A stretch of 64,000 nucleotides of DNA. Origin: Alteromonas sp. ALT199 (GTDB lineage: Bacteria; Pseudomonadota; Gammaproteobacteria; Enterobacterales; Alteromonadaceae). The stretch lies in the NCBI RefSeq assembly GCF_018619335.1, contig NZ_JAHHDX010000043.1:33844-97843 (forward strand), given 5' to 3'. Positions 41,145-49,734 of the stretch are shown piece by piece. Each line of letters begins with the position of its first letter. The stretch's first letter is position 1. Below the pieces are notes generated by a model. That model was not told the DNA's origin and did no database searches. It worked only from the letters and a program-made list of their open reading frames with translations. A program made the translations under genes and the position numbers.

Positions 41145-43829
41145 TTATTGCGCTGCAATTTCAACATTATCAATGCGGTACACTGCGCCTTCACCTGAAC
41201 CCCAAGCCGGGAACATCATGATGACGTTAATTGCGCTGATATCTAAGCCCGCATCGTAAAGAGTCTGTAGCGGAAAGGTATAGGTCTGCCATTCGCCTTC
41301 AACCGGGTCTGAACCTTCAAGGCTATCTGAAATGGGTAGTTCTACCGCTGATGACACGTCTATAGATTCAATTTTGAATAACCAGGGCGCTGAGGCATTG
41401 TTAGGCAAAGCGCTTACTTTCATTTCGAATCGCACTGCACCATCAGTTAGTAGTGCTGACGCATCGTAAGAGTGACCATCATCAGCAATGATGCCCATTA
41501 CCGTTGGCGTTGCGCCAATTCGGAACTCAGCTACAGTGCCGTGGTCGGCATCATCTACTTCTTCTGTTGGGGTTGAGCCACCGCAGCAATCCCAAATACT
41601 CCACTGATCTGCCGCAGTGTCTGCAAACAAGGTAATACCAGACGCTGAAGGCGCGTCTTGACCACTGTCCGGGTGATATATTTTTACGTTGTCCAGTCGA
41701 TACACGGCGCCTTCACCAGTGCTCCAAGCAGGGAACACCATGATGACGTCAATGGCGCTAACATCTAAACCACGGGCCTGCAAATCTGAAATAGGGAACG
41801 TATATGTCTGCCACTCACCTTCAACAGGAGCTTGACCTTCAACACTGTCTGCCAGCGAAAGTTCTACAGCAGTTGATGCATCGTTAGACTCAACTTTAAA
41901 TAGCCATGTTGAATCTGGGTTGTTTGGAGTGCTTAACACACGCATTTCAAACTGTAGTAAACCACCGTCAGTTAGGGCTGTGGCATCAAATGGGGTATCA
42001 CCACCACCAACAGCAGAACGAGTATTAAAGCCCATTACGGTTGGTTCTGCGCCAATACGGAATTCCGCCGTCAAGCCGTGCTCTTCGTCATCCATTTCTT
42101 CAGTAGGCGTTGAACCACCACAGCAGTCCCACATAGGCCAGTCAGGGTTTTGACCATCTTCAAAAATAGTTAGCTCAGGGTATGCGACCGCACCATCCTG
42201 TGAAATCTCTACATTAGTAATTTGGTAAACGGCACCTTCACCAGCACCCCAGTCAGGGAAAATCATGATGGTATCAATGGCACTAGTATCTAGCTCTGCT
42301 TCAGCGAGCATACTGATAGGAAATTGATAGCTTTCCCATACGCCCACTTGCGGTGTAGCAGGTGCAGTCTCTGATGGGCCAACGTAGCCGCTCATCAGTG
42401 AGAAAGATGCATCAGTGGTTGCTTCTGTACTTTCAACTTTCAGGTTCCAGTTTGCTTCAGCGTTATTAGGTGCAGAAACAAGTTTTAAATCAAATTTTAA
42501 GCTACCAATGCCTTCAAGGGGAGATGCATCAAATGGAGAGGCTTCACCTTCTGGGTCAGTAAGAAACGCATCGCGGCTGATAAAACCGACTACCGTAGGC
42601 TCTGCGCCAAAGGTAAATTCATAAACTTGGCCTTGTCCCGCATCTTCAACTAGCGCTGGGGTAGAGCCACCACAGCAATCCCACGCTGCCCAGTTTGGGT
42701 TGGGCGTACCACCAAAAATAGTCAAGTCTTGTGGAATGCCGGTAGAAGGCGGTGACGGGATGGGAGCTGCGCCTTCAACTAATGCATCATCTACACTGTC
42801 GTAACCAGGGCGCACCGTTTCACAACCTTTACCTGTTTCGGGGTTTGACGCACACTCATAAACGCGCACGTAGTCAATTTCGAAAGTTTGACCGTCTACG
42901 AAAGCATCAGCATCTATACCTGTTTCGTTAACTGCTTCAGGCCAGCTTCCGCCCACAGCGAAGTTAAGGATCATGAAAAACTCTTGATCGTAAGGGGCAT
43001 TATTCCATTGGGTTTCAAGTTCACCGGTAATTTGGTCGAAGTACTCGGTATACCATCCGCGATGTGAAAGACCTGTTGCATCACCGTTTGCGTTATAGCG
43101 CACTTCAGAACGACGCTGAGTAGCGTACAAATAGCCGTCCATGTACCAGCGAATTTCACCTTCCTGCCATTCTATGGCGTAGGTATGGAAATCATCAGCC
43201 GGGTTGGCACCATCGGGAAGAGAATAAGCTTGACCAGAACTATCATTGTTTGGCCATTCTTGACCATAGTGAAGGGTGCCATAAATGTGGTTTTCAGGGT
43301 TACCTTCTGCGTCTGCTGCTTTCAGGTTTACCGCTTCCATAATGTCGATTTCACCAGAGCGAGGCCAACCGCCATATACAGAATCAGTAGGCATCATCCA
43401 AAATGCAGGCCAGCTACCTTGACCTTCTGGTAGCTTAGCGCGCATTTCAAAACGACCGTATTTGAAATCGGCTTTGTACTGAGTAATTAATCGGGCTGAC
43501 GTATAGGGTTTAGGTGCACCTTCTTCGGCAGGCAGCGCAACAATTTTTAGGCTTCCATCAGACACAAATGAGTTGTCTTCACTGTCTGTATAGCATTGGG
43601 CCTCATTGTTACCGCCACCGTCGCAGTTTACTTCGTGGGTCCAGTTATCATCGTCAATACTGGTTCCATCGAACTCGTCGCTCCAAACAAGCTCCCAGTC
43701 GGTAACGGGAACCGTTGCGTCAACAACGTCGATATCCGTAGAGGTTGTTGCTCCACCTCCACAGCCAAATAGGGTTGTGACTGAGATCGCGGCTGCTATC
43801 CGCGAGAGTTGAGATGCTTTTTTAGTCAT
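41145..43829 (-). CDS. GH16 laminarinase with three WDCCGGSTP modules
   Basis: An 894-residue exported endo-beta-1,3-glucanase. A lipobox-like TLFGC at the N-terminus is followed by the GH16 domain (WELVWSDEFDG to about residue 325) with the catalytic GEIDIME: Glu160 nucleophile, Asp162, Glu165 acid/base. Three tandem modules of about 180 residues follow, each with WDCCGGSTP (near residues 384, 569 and 748) and TVxGFxx ... WQTYTFP ... IMxFPxWGxGEGAVYxxxNV. They resemble the ExoP galactose-binding-like domain and probably bind glucan. Leads an operon with the TonB receptor. Confidence 0.92.
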   Translation of the reverse strand: MTKKASQLSRIAAAISVTTLFGCGGGATTSTDIDVVDATVPVTDWELVWSDEFDGTSIDDDNWTHEVNCDGGGNNEAQCYTDSEDNSFVSDGSLKIVALPAEEGAPKPYTSARLITQYKADFKYGRFEMRAKLPEGQGSWPAFWMMPTDSVYGGWPRSGEIDIMEAVNLKAADAEGNPENHIYGTLHYGQEWPNNDSSGQAYSLPDGANPADDFHTYAIEWQEGEIRWYMDGYLYATQRRSEVRYNANGDATGLSHRGWYTEYFDQITGELETQWNNAPYDQEFFMILNFAVGGSWPEAVNETGIDADAFVDGQTFEIDYVRVYECASNPETGKGCETVRPGYDSVDDALVEGAAPIPSPPSTGIPQDLTIFGGTPNPNWAAWDCCGGSTPALVEDAGQGQVYEFTFGAEPTVVGFISRDAFLTDPEGEASPFDASPLEGIGSLKFDLKLVSAPNNAEANWNLKVESTEATTDASFSLMSGYVGPSETAPATPQVGVWESYQFPISMLAEAELDTSAIDTIMIFPDWGAGEGAVYQITNVEISQDGAVAYPELTIFEDGQNPDWPMWDCCGGSTPTEEMDDEEHGLTAEFRIGAEPTVMGFNTRSAVGGGDTPFDATALTDGGLLQFEMRVLSTPNNPDSTWLFKVESNDASTAVELSLADSVEGQAPVEGEWQTYTFPISDLQARGLDVSAIDVIMVFPAWSTGEGAVYRLDNVKIYHPDSGQDAPSASGITLFADTAADQWSIWDCCGGSTPTEEVDDADHGTVAEFRIGATPTVMGIIADDGHSYDASALLTDGAVRFEMKVSALPNNASAPWLFKIESIDVSSAVELPISDSLEGSDPVEGEWQTYTFPLQTLYDAGLDISAINVIMMFPAWGSGEGAVYRIDNVEIAAQ

Positions 43830-43895
43830 TGTTTTCAGCCCTGATCAAAAGAAATTGGGTTTTTATGTTGTGGCAAATACCACGTAAAAAGCTTG

Positions 43896-43949
43896 TGTAA
43901 GCGCTTACAAAATAGTTCAAATAAAAATGGCTGTTTGAAAGCGCTTACA
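43896..43949 (-). promoter_or_regulatory. Paired LacI-type operators upstream of GH16
   Basis: TGTAAGCGCTTACA (43896-43909, identical to the perfect site at 31687) and TGAAAGCGCTTACA (43936-43949), 40 bp centre to centre, lie 67-120 bp before the GH16 start. They link this operon to the LacI regulator 14 kb away. The rest of the 393-bp gap to 44222 is AT-rich promoter sequence without another recognisable element. Confidence 0.85.
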
Positions 43950-44222
43950 TTACATTAAGCCACTGACACGTAAAGATCAATACTGTTCTCAAAAAATTAA
44001 CATTTAGTAGAATGATTATTTATCGCGGGTATTTTATAAAAATTATTTTAATCAATGGTTTAAATGTATTTAATTAATGTTTTTAAAATGATGGATTTGA
44101 CGATTCACTCAGCATTTACAAATGAAAAGACATGGTTGTTAATAAGGTGTTCTCATTATTTTGCTCGCACCGCATCATACTTCACGATAAGCTTTCCCTA
44201 AAGATCAAAATGAGCATAGCCC

Positions 44223-45170
44223 ATGCATAATCACCACCATCATCATGCTGATATGACGTCCTCTGGGGAAGATTCCGCGCGTATCGGATGGGCTTTTTGG
44301 CTTAACTTTATCTTCACCATTATTGAATTTATAGGTGGTTGGCTTACTAATAGTGTGGCCATAATGGCAGACGCTGTTCATGACCTAGGTGATTCCCTCT
44401 CAATTGGGTTAGCCTGGTACTTGAGTAAACTAGGCCATAAAGCCTCCACCGAAAAGTATACCTATGGCTTTAAACGGCTAAGTTTAATGGGAGCGATGAT
44501 TAACGGTCTCATTTTAGTGCTTGGTTCAATTTGGGTGATGTCTGAGGCAATTCCCCGTCTCTACAACCCAGAGATGCCTGTAACAGAAGGCATGATAGGG
44601 CTTGCTATATTGGGAATTATGGTAAACGGCTTCGCGGCCTATAAACTTCATGGCGGCCATACAATGAATGAGAAAGTGCTTAACTGGCACTTAATTGAAG
44701 ATGCGATGGGGTGGGTGGCGGTGCTTGTTGTTGCCATTGTACTTCATTTTGTAGAGTGGCCTATACTCGACCCAATATTATCGATAGGTTTTACCCTTTT
44801 TATATTGATAAACGTAGTGAGATACGTTGTGCAGACAATGTCCTTGTTCTTACAAGGTGTGCCCGATGTTTCTACACAAAAGGCTATTAGCCGAGCGTTG
44901 CTGTCTATGGAGCATGTTGAAGAACTTCACCATTTACACTTTTGGTCTTTGGATGGTGAACAACATGTGCTGACCGCTCATATCGTCATTAATTGTTCTA
45001 TCGACAATGAAAAGTTACGTCAGTTAAAAGCTGAGGTGCATAGACGTCTTGCGCCATTTACGCTTGCACATACAACCGTAGAGTTTGAACTACCGGGAGA
45101 GCCATGCCGTGATGAGAATGATCATTTGCATGCCCATTCTCACCATCATGAGCACGTTGAGTTAAATTAG
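44223..45170 (+). CDS. Cation diffusion facilitator (CzcD/ZitB-like)
   Basis: A 315-residue inner-membrane exporter of Zn2+ or similar divalent ions in exchange for protons. A His-rich start (MHNHHHHHADM) precedes six membrane spans with the metal-site motifs of helix II (MADAVHDLGDSLS) and helix V (HLIEDAMGWVAVL, which has the HxxxD pattern). The cytoplasmic C-terminal domain ends in a second His cluster (HLHAHSHHHEHVE). It stands alone between two carbohydrate loci, with a bidirectional terminator after it. Confidence 0.9.
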   Translation: MHNHHHHHADMTSSGEDSARIGWAFWLNFIFTIIEFIGGWLTNSVAIMADAVHDLGDSLSIGLAWYLSKLGHKASTEKYTYGFKRLSLMGAMINGLILVLGSIWVMSEAIPRLYNPEMPVTEGMIGLAILGIMVNGFAAYKLHGGHTMNEKVLNWHLIEDAMGWVAVLVVAIVLHFVEWPILDPILSIGFTLFILINVVRYVVQTMSLFLQGVPDVSTQKAISRALLSMEHVEELHHLHFWSLDGEQHVLTAHIVINCSIDNEKLRQLKAEVHRRLAPFTLAHTTVEFELPGEPCRDENDHLHAHSHHHEHVELN

Positions 45171-45248
45171 TACGCTACAAATACAAAAAGCCGTTAGTTT
45201 ATTATGCTTCTTACTACCTAAGCGCTCGCACTAACGCAATCAAAAAAG

Positions 45249-45268
45249 AGGGGCGAATATACGCCCCT
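45249..45268. terminator. Bidirectional terminator between CDF and TonB receptor genes
   Basis: AGGGGCG / CGCCCCT with a 6-base loop. It is flanked by a T run on each strand (TTTT on plus, TCTTTTTTG on minus) and lies between two convergent genes. Confidence 0.85.
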
Positions 45269-45291
45269 TTTAACACACACGTTTTAGGAAT

Positions 45292-47700
45292 TTAGAATTG
45301 TGCCTTGAAGGCTATGCCGTAGTAACGGTCTGCGTCGCGAGGGATTTGATAACGGAAGTTATCGCCGCTATACGTCGTTGCATAGCTTTCATCAAGCAAG
45401 TTTTTAGCAATCAAAGATACGCGGAATGCATCGTCTTTGAATGAGAAACTCACGCTTGCGTTAAGCATGCTGTAGTCAGGTAACAATGAGTGAGGGTTAA
45501 ATTCACCTGTGTTGCCCGGTAAGTCAGAGTACTGCTCGTCGGTGTAAATATACGACGCGTTGTAGTAAACATCGAAACCGTGCTCTGTTTCCATAAAGTA
45601 TTCAGCGGTTAGCGAGTATTTCATGTCAGGTGAGAAAGGAACATCAAGACCTGAACGGTCGGTACATGTCGCTTCTTCAGGACAGTTGAACTCATCGATT
45701 TCTGCTTTGGTGTATGCGGCACCACCGATTAACGTTAGGTTGTCGGTTGCGTTCCACATCATGTCAAGCTCAATACCTTGCGTTGTAACATCACCGGCAT
45801 TAGTAAGACGGGTAATACATGCACCGTCAGAACAGTCGAAGTTATTCGCTTGGAATCCTTCAATGTCGGTACTAAACAAAGCAACGTTTAATAGTAGGTC
45901 GCGGCTTGCGTACTTGTAGCCTATCTCGAAAGCGTCAGATTCTTCGGCGCCAATAGGTCGACCGTCATTCGCTGGGTTAAAGTTATAGTAAACATTGAAA
46001 CCCGGGCCTTTGTAGCCTTGTGAGTAGGTTGCATAAACCATCTGATTTTTGTCAAGATCGTACTGTAGGCCTACACGACCAGACAGATTGGTTTCATCTA
46101 CCACACCTTCGGCATCAGTATTTTCGGTAGCTGGGCGTACACCAACACCACGACGTCCATATTCATCGTTGCTAATGCGACGATGCTTATACGACACTTC
46201 ATCATCGGTATAGCGAAGGCCGAAGATAAGGCGCATATCATCGCTTAAATCGTAAGTACCATCGCCATATACCGCCCAGTTATTAAACTCGGTGCTCATA
46301 AATGCAGTGGCAGAAACGATATCGTTTGCATTGCACGATACGCCTAATGAATTGGCATAGGCATCAAGGTCTGATAGTGCGTTGGTTAGGTCGTCTCCTG
46401 ACAAATTATTTTCTGCGTAAAAAGATAGTGCCTGATCTAGCTGGCCACTGTTGTTTTGGCAGCTTGCATCGCGGGTGAAGTTACGCTCTGAGTCCATGTT
46501 CCAGTAGAACATACCAGCAAGGAAGTTAAATGGGCCTGCTAGGTTAGAAGCAACACGGAACTCTTGAGAAAACTGACTCCACTCCTGTTCACCCACATCG
46601 TGTAGTTGGAATGGTACGCCAAACACAGGCTGATCGCTGTCACCAGCAATTGAGGTGAAGTCACCTTCGCGGAACTCAGTATTTTCCCACGAGCGCTGGG
46701 CAGTGATTGAAGTAAAAGTATAATCGCCTACGGTTTTATCAACTTGCACAGAGAAGGCTGAGTGGTCGTCAATAGTACGAGACTCAAAGTCATGGTCAAT
46801 TTGACGCTGTTCTAGATCAATACCATCAGCAATGGTTGCGCTGTTCGGTGCTGCAGGTGAATCTGGATTTCGACCACTTGATACGCCTTCTAAATCTGCA
46901 CAACAGTCGTCATCAGCACTGTAAAATTCACTAATAAACTTAACTTTTAAATCGTTGGTTGGTTCGTAAAGCACAACAGCTCGCGCGCCTTCACGGTCGT
47001 AACCGTTTACCGTCTCGTTGTTATAAACGTTGTCGATATAACCGTCGAATTTACCTTGAAAGACGGTCAAGCTCGCTGACAGGTCGTCTGTTAAACCACC
47101 GCTCACCGTACCTTTTAAACGATATTCGTTGTCTTGGTAGAATTCGGTAGAAAGGCTACCCGTTAGCTCTTGAGAAGGGTCTTTTGTAGTGATGTTTACC
47201 ACACCGGCTGAAGCATTCTTACCAAAAAGTGTACCTTGGGGACCGCGCAGCACTTCAATGCGGTCAACATCGTAAAGGTCGGCAAAAGCCTGTCCGGAGC
47301 GGCCTAATACAACGCCATCTACCACAGTCGCGACACTTGGCTCGGCAGCGATACTAAATGAAATTGTTCCAATACCTCGAACCGTTAATGCAGAGTTACG
47401 GGTTGTGGTACCTTTGCGGAAGCTTACCGATGGGACGAGAGCCTGAAGATTCTCAACATTATTTGCAAAAGCCGACTCTATCTGGTCGCCGCGTAATACT
47501 GATACTGCTACAGGAACATCGCTAATACTTTGTACACGTTTTTGTGAAGTTACGACAATCTGCTCGAATGACTTATCGTCTTTAGCTGCTTCGGTTTGTT
47601 CAGTCTCTGCATCTTGCGCATAGGCATTTGCGTTAAGTAGCAAGCCAGATGTCATAGCAAGGGTTACCGCCTTACTGATGATCGATCTTTTTGTATTCAT
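45292..47700 (-). CDS. TonB-dependent receptor of the sulfosugar locus
   Basis: An 802-residue outer-membrane receptor: signal peptide ending ANAYAQ, a plug with EQIVVTSQKRVQSISDVPVAVSV, LQALVPSVSFRKGTTTRN and VLRGPQGTLFGKNASAGVVNI, and a barrel ending YYGIAFKAQF. The plug resembles the general 'iron complex' group, which in Alteromonas often carries sugars. An operator matching those before GH31 and the aldo-keto reductase genes lies 190 bp upstream, so the substrate is probably the same sugar or its glycoside. Direct ligand evidence is absent. Confidence 0.88.
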   Translation of the reverse strand: MNTKRSIISKAVTLAMTSGLLLNANAYAQDAETEQTEAAKDDKSFEQIVVTSQKRVQSISDVPVAVSVLRGDQIESAFANNVENLQALVPSVSFRKGTTTRNSALTVRGIGTISFSIAAEPSVATVVDGVVLGRSGQAFADLYDVDRIEVLRGPQGTLFGKNASAGVVNITTKDPSQELTGSLSTEFYQDNEYRLKGTVSGGLTDDLSASLTVFQGKFDGYIDNVYNNETVNGYDREGARAVVLYEPTNDLKVKFISEFYSADDDCCADLEGVSSGRNPDSPAAPNSATIADGIDLEQRQIDHDFESRTIDDHSAFSVQVDKTVGDYTFTSITAQRSWENTEFREGDFTSIAGDSDQPVFGVPFQLHDVGEQEWSQFSQEFRVASNLAGPFNFLAGMFYWNMDSERNFTRDASCQNNSGQLDQALSFYAENNLSGDDLTNALSDLDAYANSLGVSCNANDIVSATAFMSTEFNNWAVYGDGTYDLSDDMRLIFGLRYTDDEVSYKHRRISNDEYGRRGVGVRPATENTDAEGVVDETNLSGRVGLQYDLDKNQMVYATYSQGYKGPGFNVYYNFNPANDGRPIGAEESDAFEIGYKYASRDLLLNVALFSTDIEGFQANNFDCSDGACITRLTNAGDVTTQGIELDMMWNATDNLTLIGGAAYTKAEIDEFNCPEEATCTDRSGLDVPFSPDMKYSLTAEYFMETEHGFDVYYNASYIYTDEQYSDLPGNTGEFNPHSLLPDYSMLNASVSFSFKDDAFRVSLIAKNLLDESYATTYSGDNFRYQIPRDADRYYGIAFKAQF

Positions 47701-47888
47701 GTTGTTCTCCAGGGTATTTCGCTTATCTCGCTCTAACTAACAATGGCCAACATTTTTCGTGTATATCAACCGTTGTAAGTAGACGGTGTTTGGTTTTTTT
47801 ATTTTTTTAGCTACACAAGGTGCATCATCTAAAATGCCGCACTATGCATTTTTCATTACCAGTCTTTATAAAAGATATCTTTCGTCTG

Positions 47889-47906
47889 ATGTCTTATATA
47901 AGAGTG
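47889..47906 (-). promoter_or_regulatory. GntR-type operator, copy 1 (TonB receptor)
   Basis: ATGTCTTATATAAGAGTG matches the perfect palindrome at 51818-51835 over its first 15 bases. It lies upstream of the TonB receptor gene in the 290-bp gap after the symporter gene. Confidence 0.7.
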
Positions 47907-47990
47907 ATTAAGTTAAACAATTGTTAAGCTGTTTGCAAACGTTATGTTAATTTTTTTGTGTTTTTTCTATACAGAAGCAAAGCGTTCGGT

Positions 47991-49718
47991 CTAAGCCGGT
48001 TGGGAGGCAAGGCGCTTTAGGCCTTGCTCGTATTTTACGCGCCACCATTTAAGGCTTAGCCCAATTGCGATAAAACATGTCACCCATAATCCAATAAGCG
48101 CAGGTATAAAGACGTTACTAATACCGCCTACAAAGCCGACAGGGGAGAACATCAGGTAGAGTGTAGAGATAAGGCCAATCAGCACAATAGCGCAAGGTAT
48201 AGCATAGCGCCACGGAGTCATATTAACTTCGGCCTTCGGTGTAAAGTGCCATGGCGTCGCCATTGGATAGAGCTTGCCTATAGTTAACATAATGGCCAGT
48301 TCTATAGCGAATAAGATGGCATAAATGTGGATGAAATTAATATCTACTTCCCACACAAACTTTAATAGCCCGTAAGCGATGACGTGGAAAATAATAGCCA
48401 CTTTTGCGGCGAGGGCAGGCACCCTTTTGGTGAACAAACCAACTAGCACAATGGTGATAACAGGAATATTGTAGAACCCAGTGAATATACGGATGATTTG
48501 CCACAATCCCTCAGGTGCAAACATAAGAAGCGGCGCAGTGATGAAAGAAAGTACGGCAATTACAATACTGGTAATTTTAGCGACGCGAATTAGCTTTTCG
48601 TCACTCACTTTATCTTTCTTAAAGGGCTTATAAACGTCTAAGCAAAAAAGTGTGGCAGCACTGTTAAGCAGTGAATTAAAAGAGCTAAACACCGCTCCAA
48701 GCAATACGGCTAAGAAGAAACCTGATAAATACTGTGGCAGTACGTCTTTAACCAAATGCGGGTAGGCGAGGTCGATAGTTTGAAGGTTTTCATCTTGGTA
48801 TAGATGATAAGCAATAACGCCAGGTAGCATCATCATAAAGGGCACAAGCACTTTAAAGTAGCCTGAGAACAACACACCTTTTTGACCTTCAACCAAGTTT
48901 TTAGCCCCAAGCGTGCGTTGAATTACGTATTGGTTTGTGCCCCAATAAAACAGGTTAGCCAATATCATACCTGTAAAAATAGTGCCAAAAGGGACCGGAT
49001 CGTCTGCGCCACCTATGGCATTGAGCTTTTCGGTTTCCGTTGTCGCAATAGTCGAAAGACCGTCGCTAAAGCTTCCGTCGCCCAAAGCAATTAAACCAAG
49101 TATAGGGACTAATAAGCCCACAATTAAAAGACCTACACCGTTAATGGTATCTGACACGGCCACTGCCTTTAAGCCACCGAAAATAGCGTAAAGCGCGCCT
49201 ATGGTGCCTACAATTACAATGGTCATTACTAGGCCAACTTCGTAACTTACGCTGAAAAGAGCTGGCACATCGAACAGGCGCAAAACGGCAATTGAACCTG
49301 AGTAAAGCACCGAGGGAATAGTCACTAACGAGTAGCCCACCATAAACAAGACTACAGTCATTCTTCGCACGCTATCGTCGAAGCGGTCCCGTAAAAACTC
49401 TGGCAAGGTGGAGAAAGCGCCCGCTAAGTAACGCGGCAAGAAAATTAGCGCCATAATAATGGTAGAGATACCTGCGGTAACTTCCCATGCCATAGCACTA
49501 AGATTATAGCCGAAGGCAGAGCCGTTTAAGCCAATAAGCTGCTCTGCAGAGAGGTTGGTAAGGATCATGGACCCAGCAATAAAAGTACCGGTTAGCCCTC
49601 TTCCTGCAAGGAAGTAACCGTCTTGCGTGTTTACTTCCCCTTTAGTTTTCATGTAAGAGATAACAGCAACTAGTGCCATAAATGCCATGCATGTTAGTAG
49701 GGTAAGGGTGATATCCAT
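47991..49718 (-). CDS. Sodium/solute symporter (SSS/SLC5 family)
   Basis: A 575-residue inner-membrane symporter with about 14 spans. Motifs include YFLAGRGLTGTFIAGSMILTNLSAEQLIGLNG near residues 35-66, YAIFGGLKAVAVSDTINGVGLLI, and FSSFNSLLNSAATLFCLDVY, all typical of SGLT-like sugar symporters. It follows the GH31 gene by 16 bp and shares its operator-controlled promoter, so it likely imports the glycoside that GH31 cleaves in the cytoplasm. Confidence 0.9.
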   Translation of the reverse strand: MDITLTLLTCMAFMALVAVISYMKTKGEVNTQDGYFLAGRGLTGTFIAGSMILTNLSAEQLIGLNGSAFGYNLSAMAWEVTAGISTIIMALIFLPRYLAGAFSTLPEFLRDRFDDSVRRMTVVLFMVGYSLVTIPSVLYSGSIAVLRLFDVPALFSVSYEVGLVMTIVIVGTIGALYAIFGGLKAVAVSDTINGVGLLIVGLLVPILGLIALGDGSFSDGLSTIATTETEKLNAIGGADDPVPFGTIFTGMILANLFYWGTNQYVIQRTLGAKNLVEGQKGVLFSGYFKVLVPFMMMLPGVIAYHLYQDENLQTIDLAYPHLVKDVLPQYLSGFFLAVLLGAVFSSFNSLLNSAATLFCLDVYKPFKKDKVSDEKLIRVAKITSIVIAVLSFITAPLLMFAPEGLWQIIRIFTGFYNIPVITIVLVGLFTKRVPALAAKVAIIFHVIAYGLLKFVWEVDINFIHIYAILFAIELAIMLTIGKLYPMATPWHFTPKAEVNMTPWRYAIPCAIVLIGLISTLYLMFSPVGFVGGISNVFIPALIGLWVTCFIAIGLSLKWWRVKYEQGLKRLASQPA

Positions 49719-49734
49719 GAACTGCTCCTATGCG

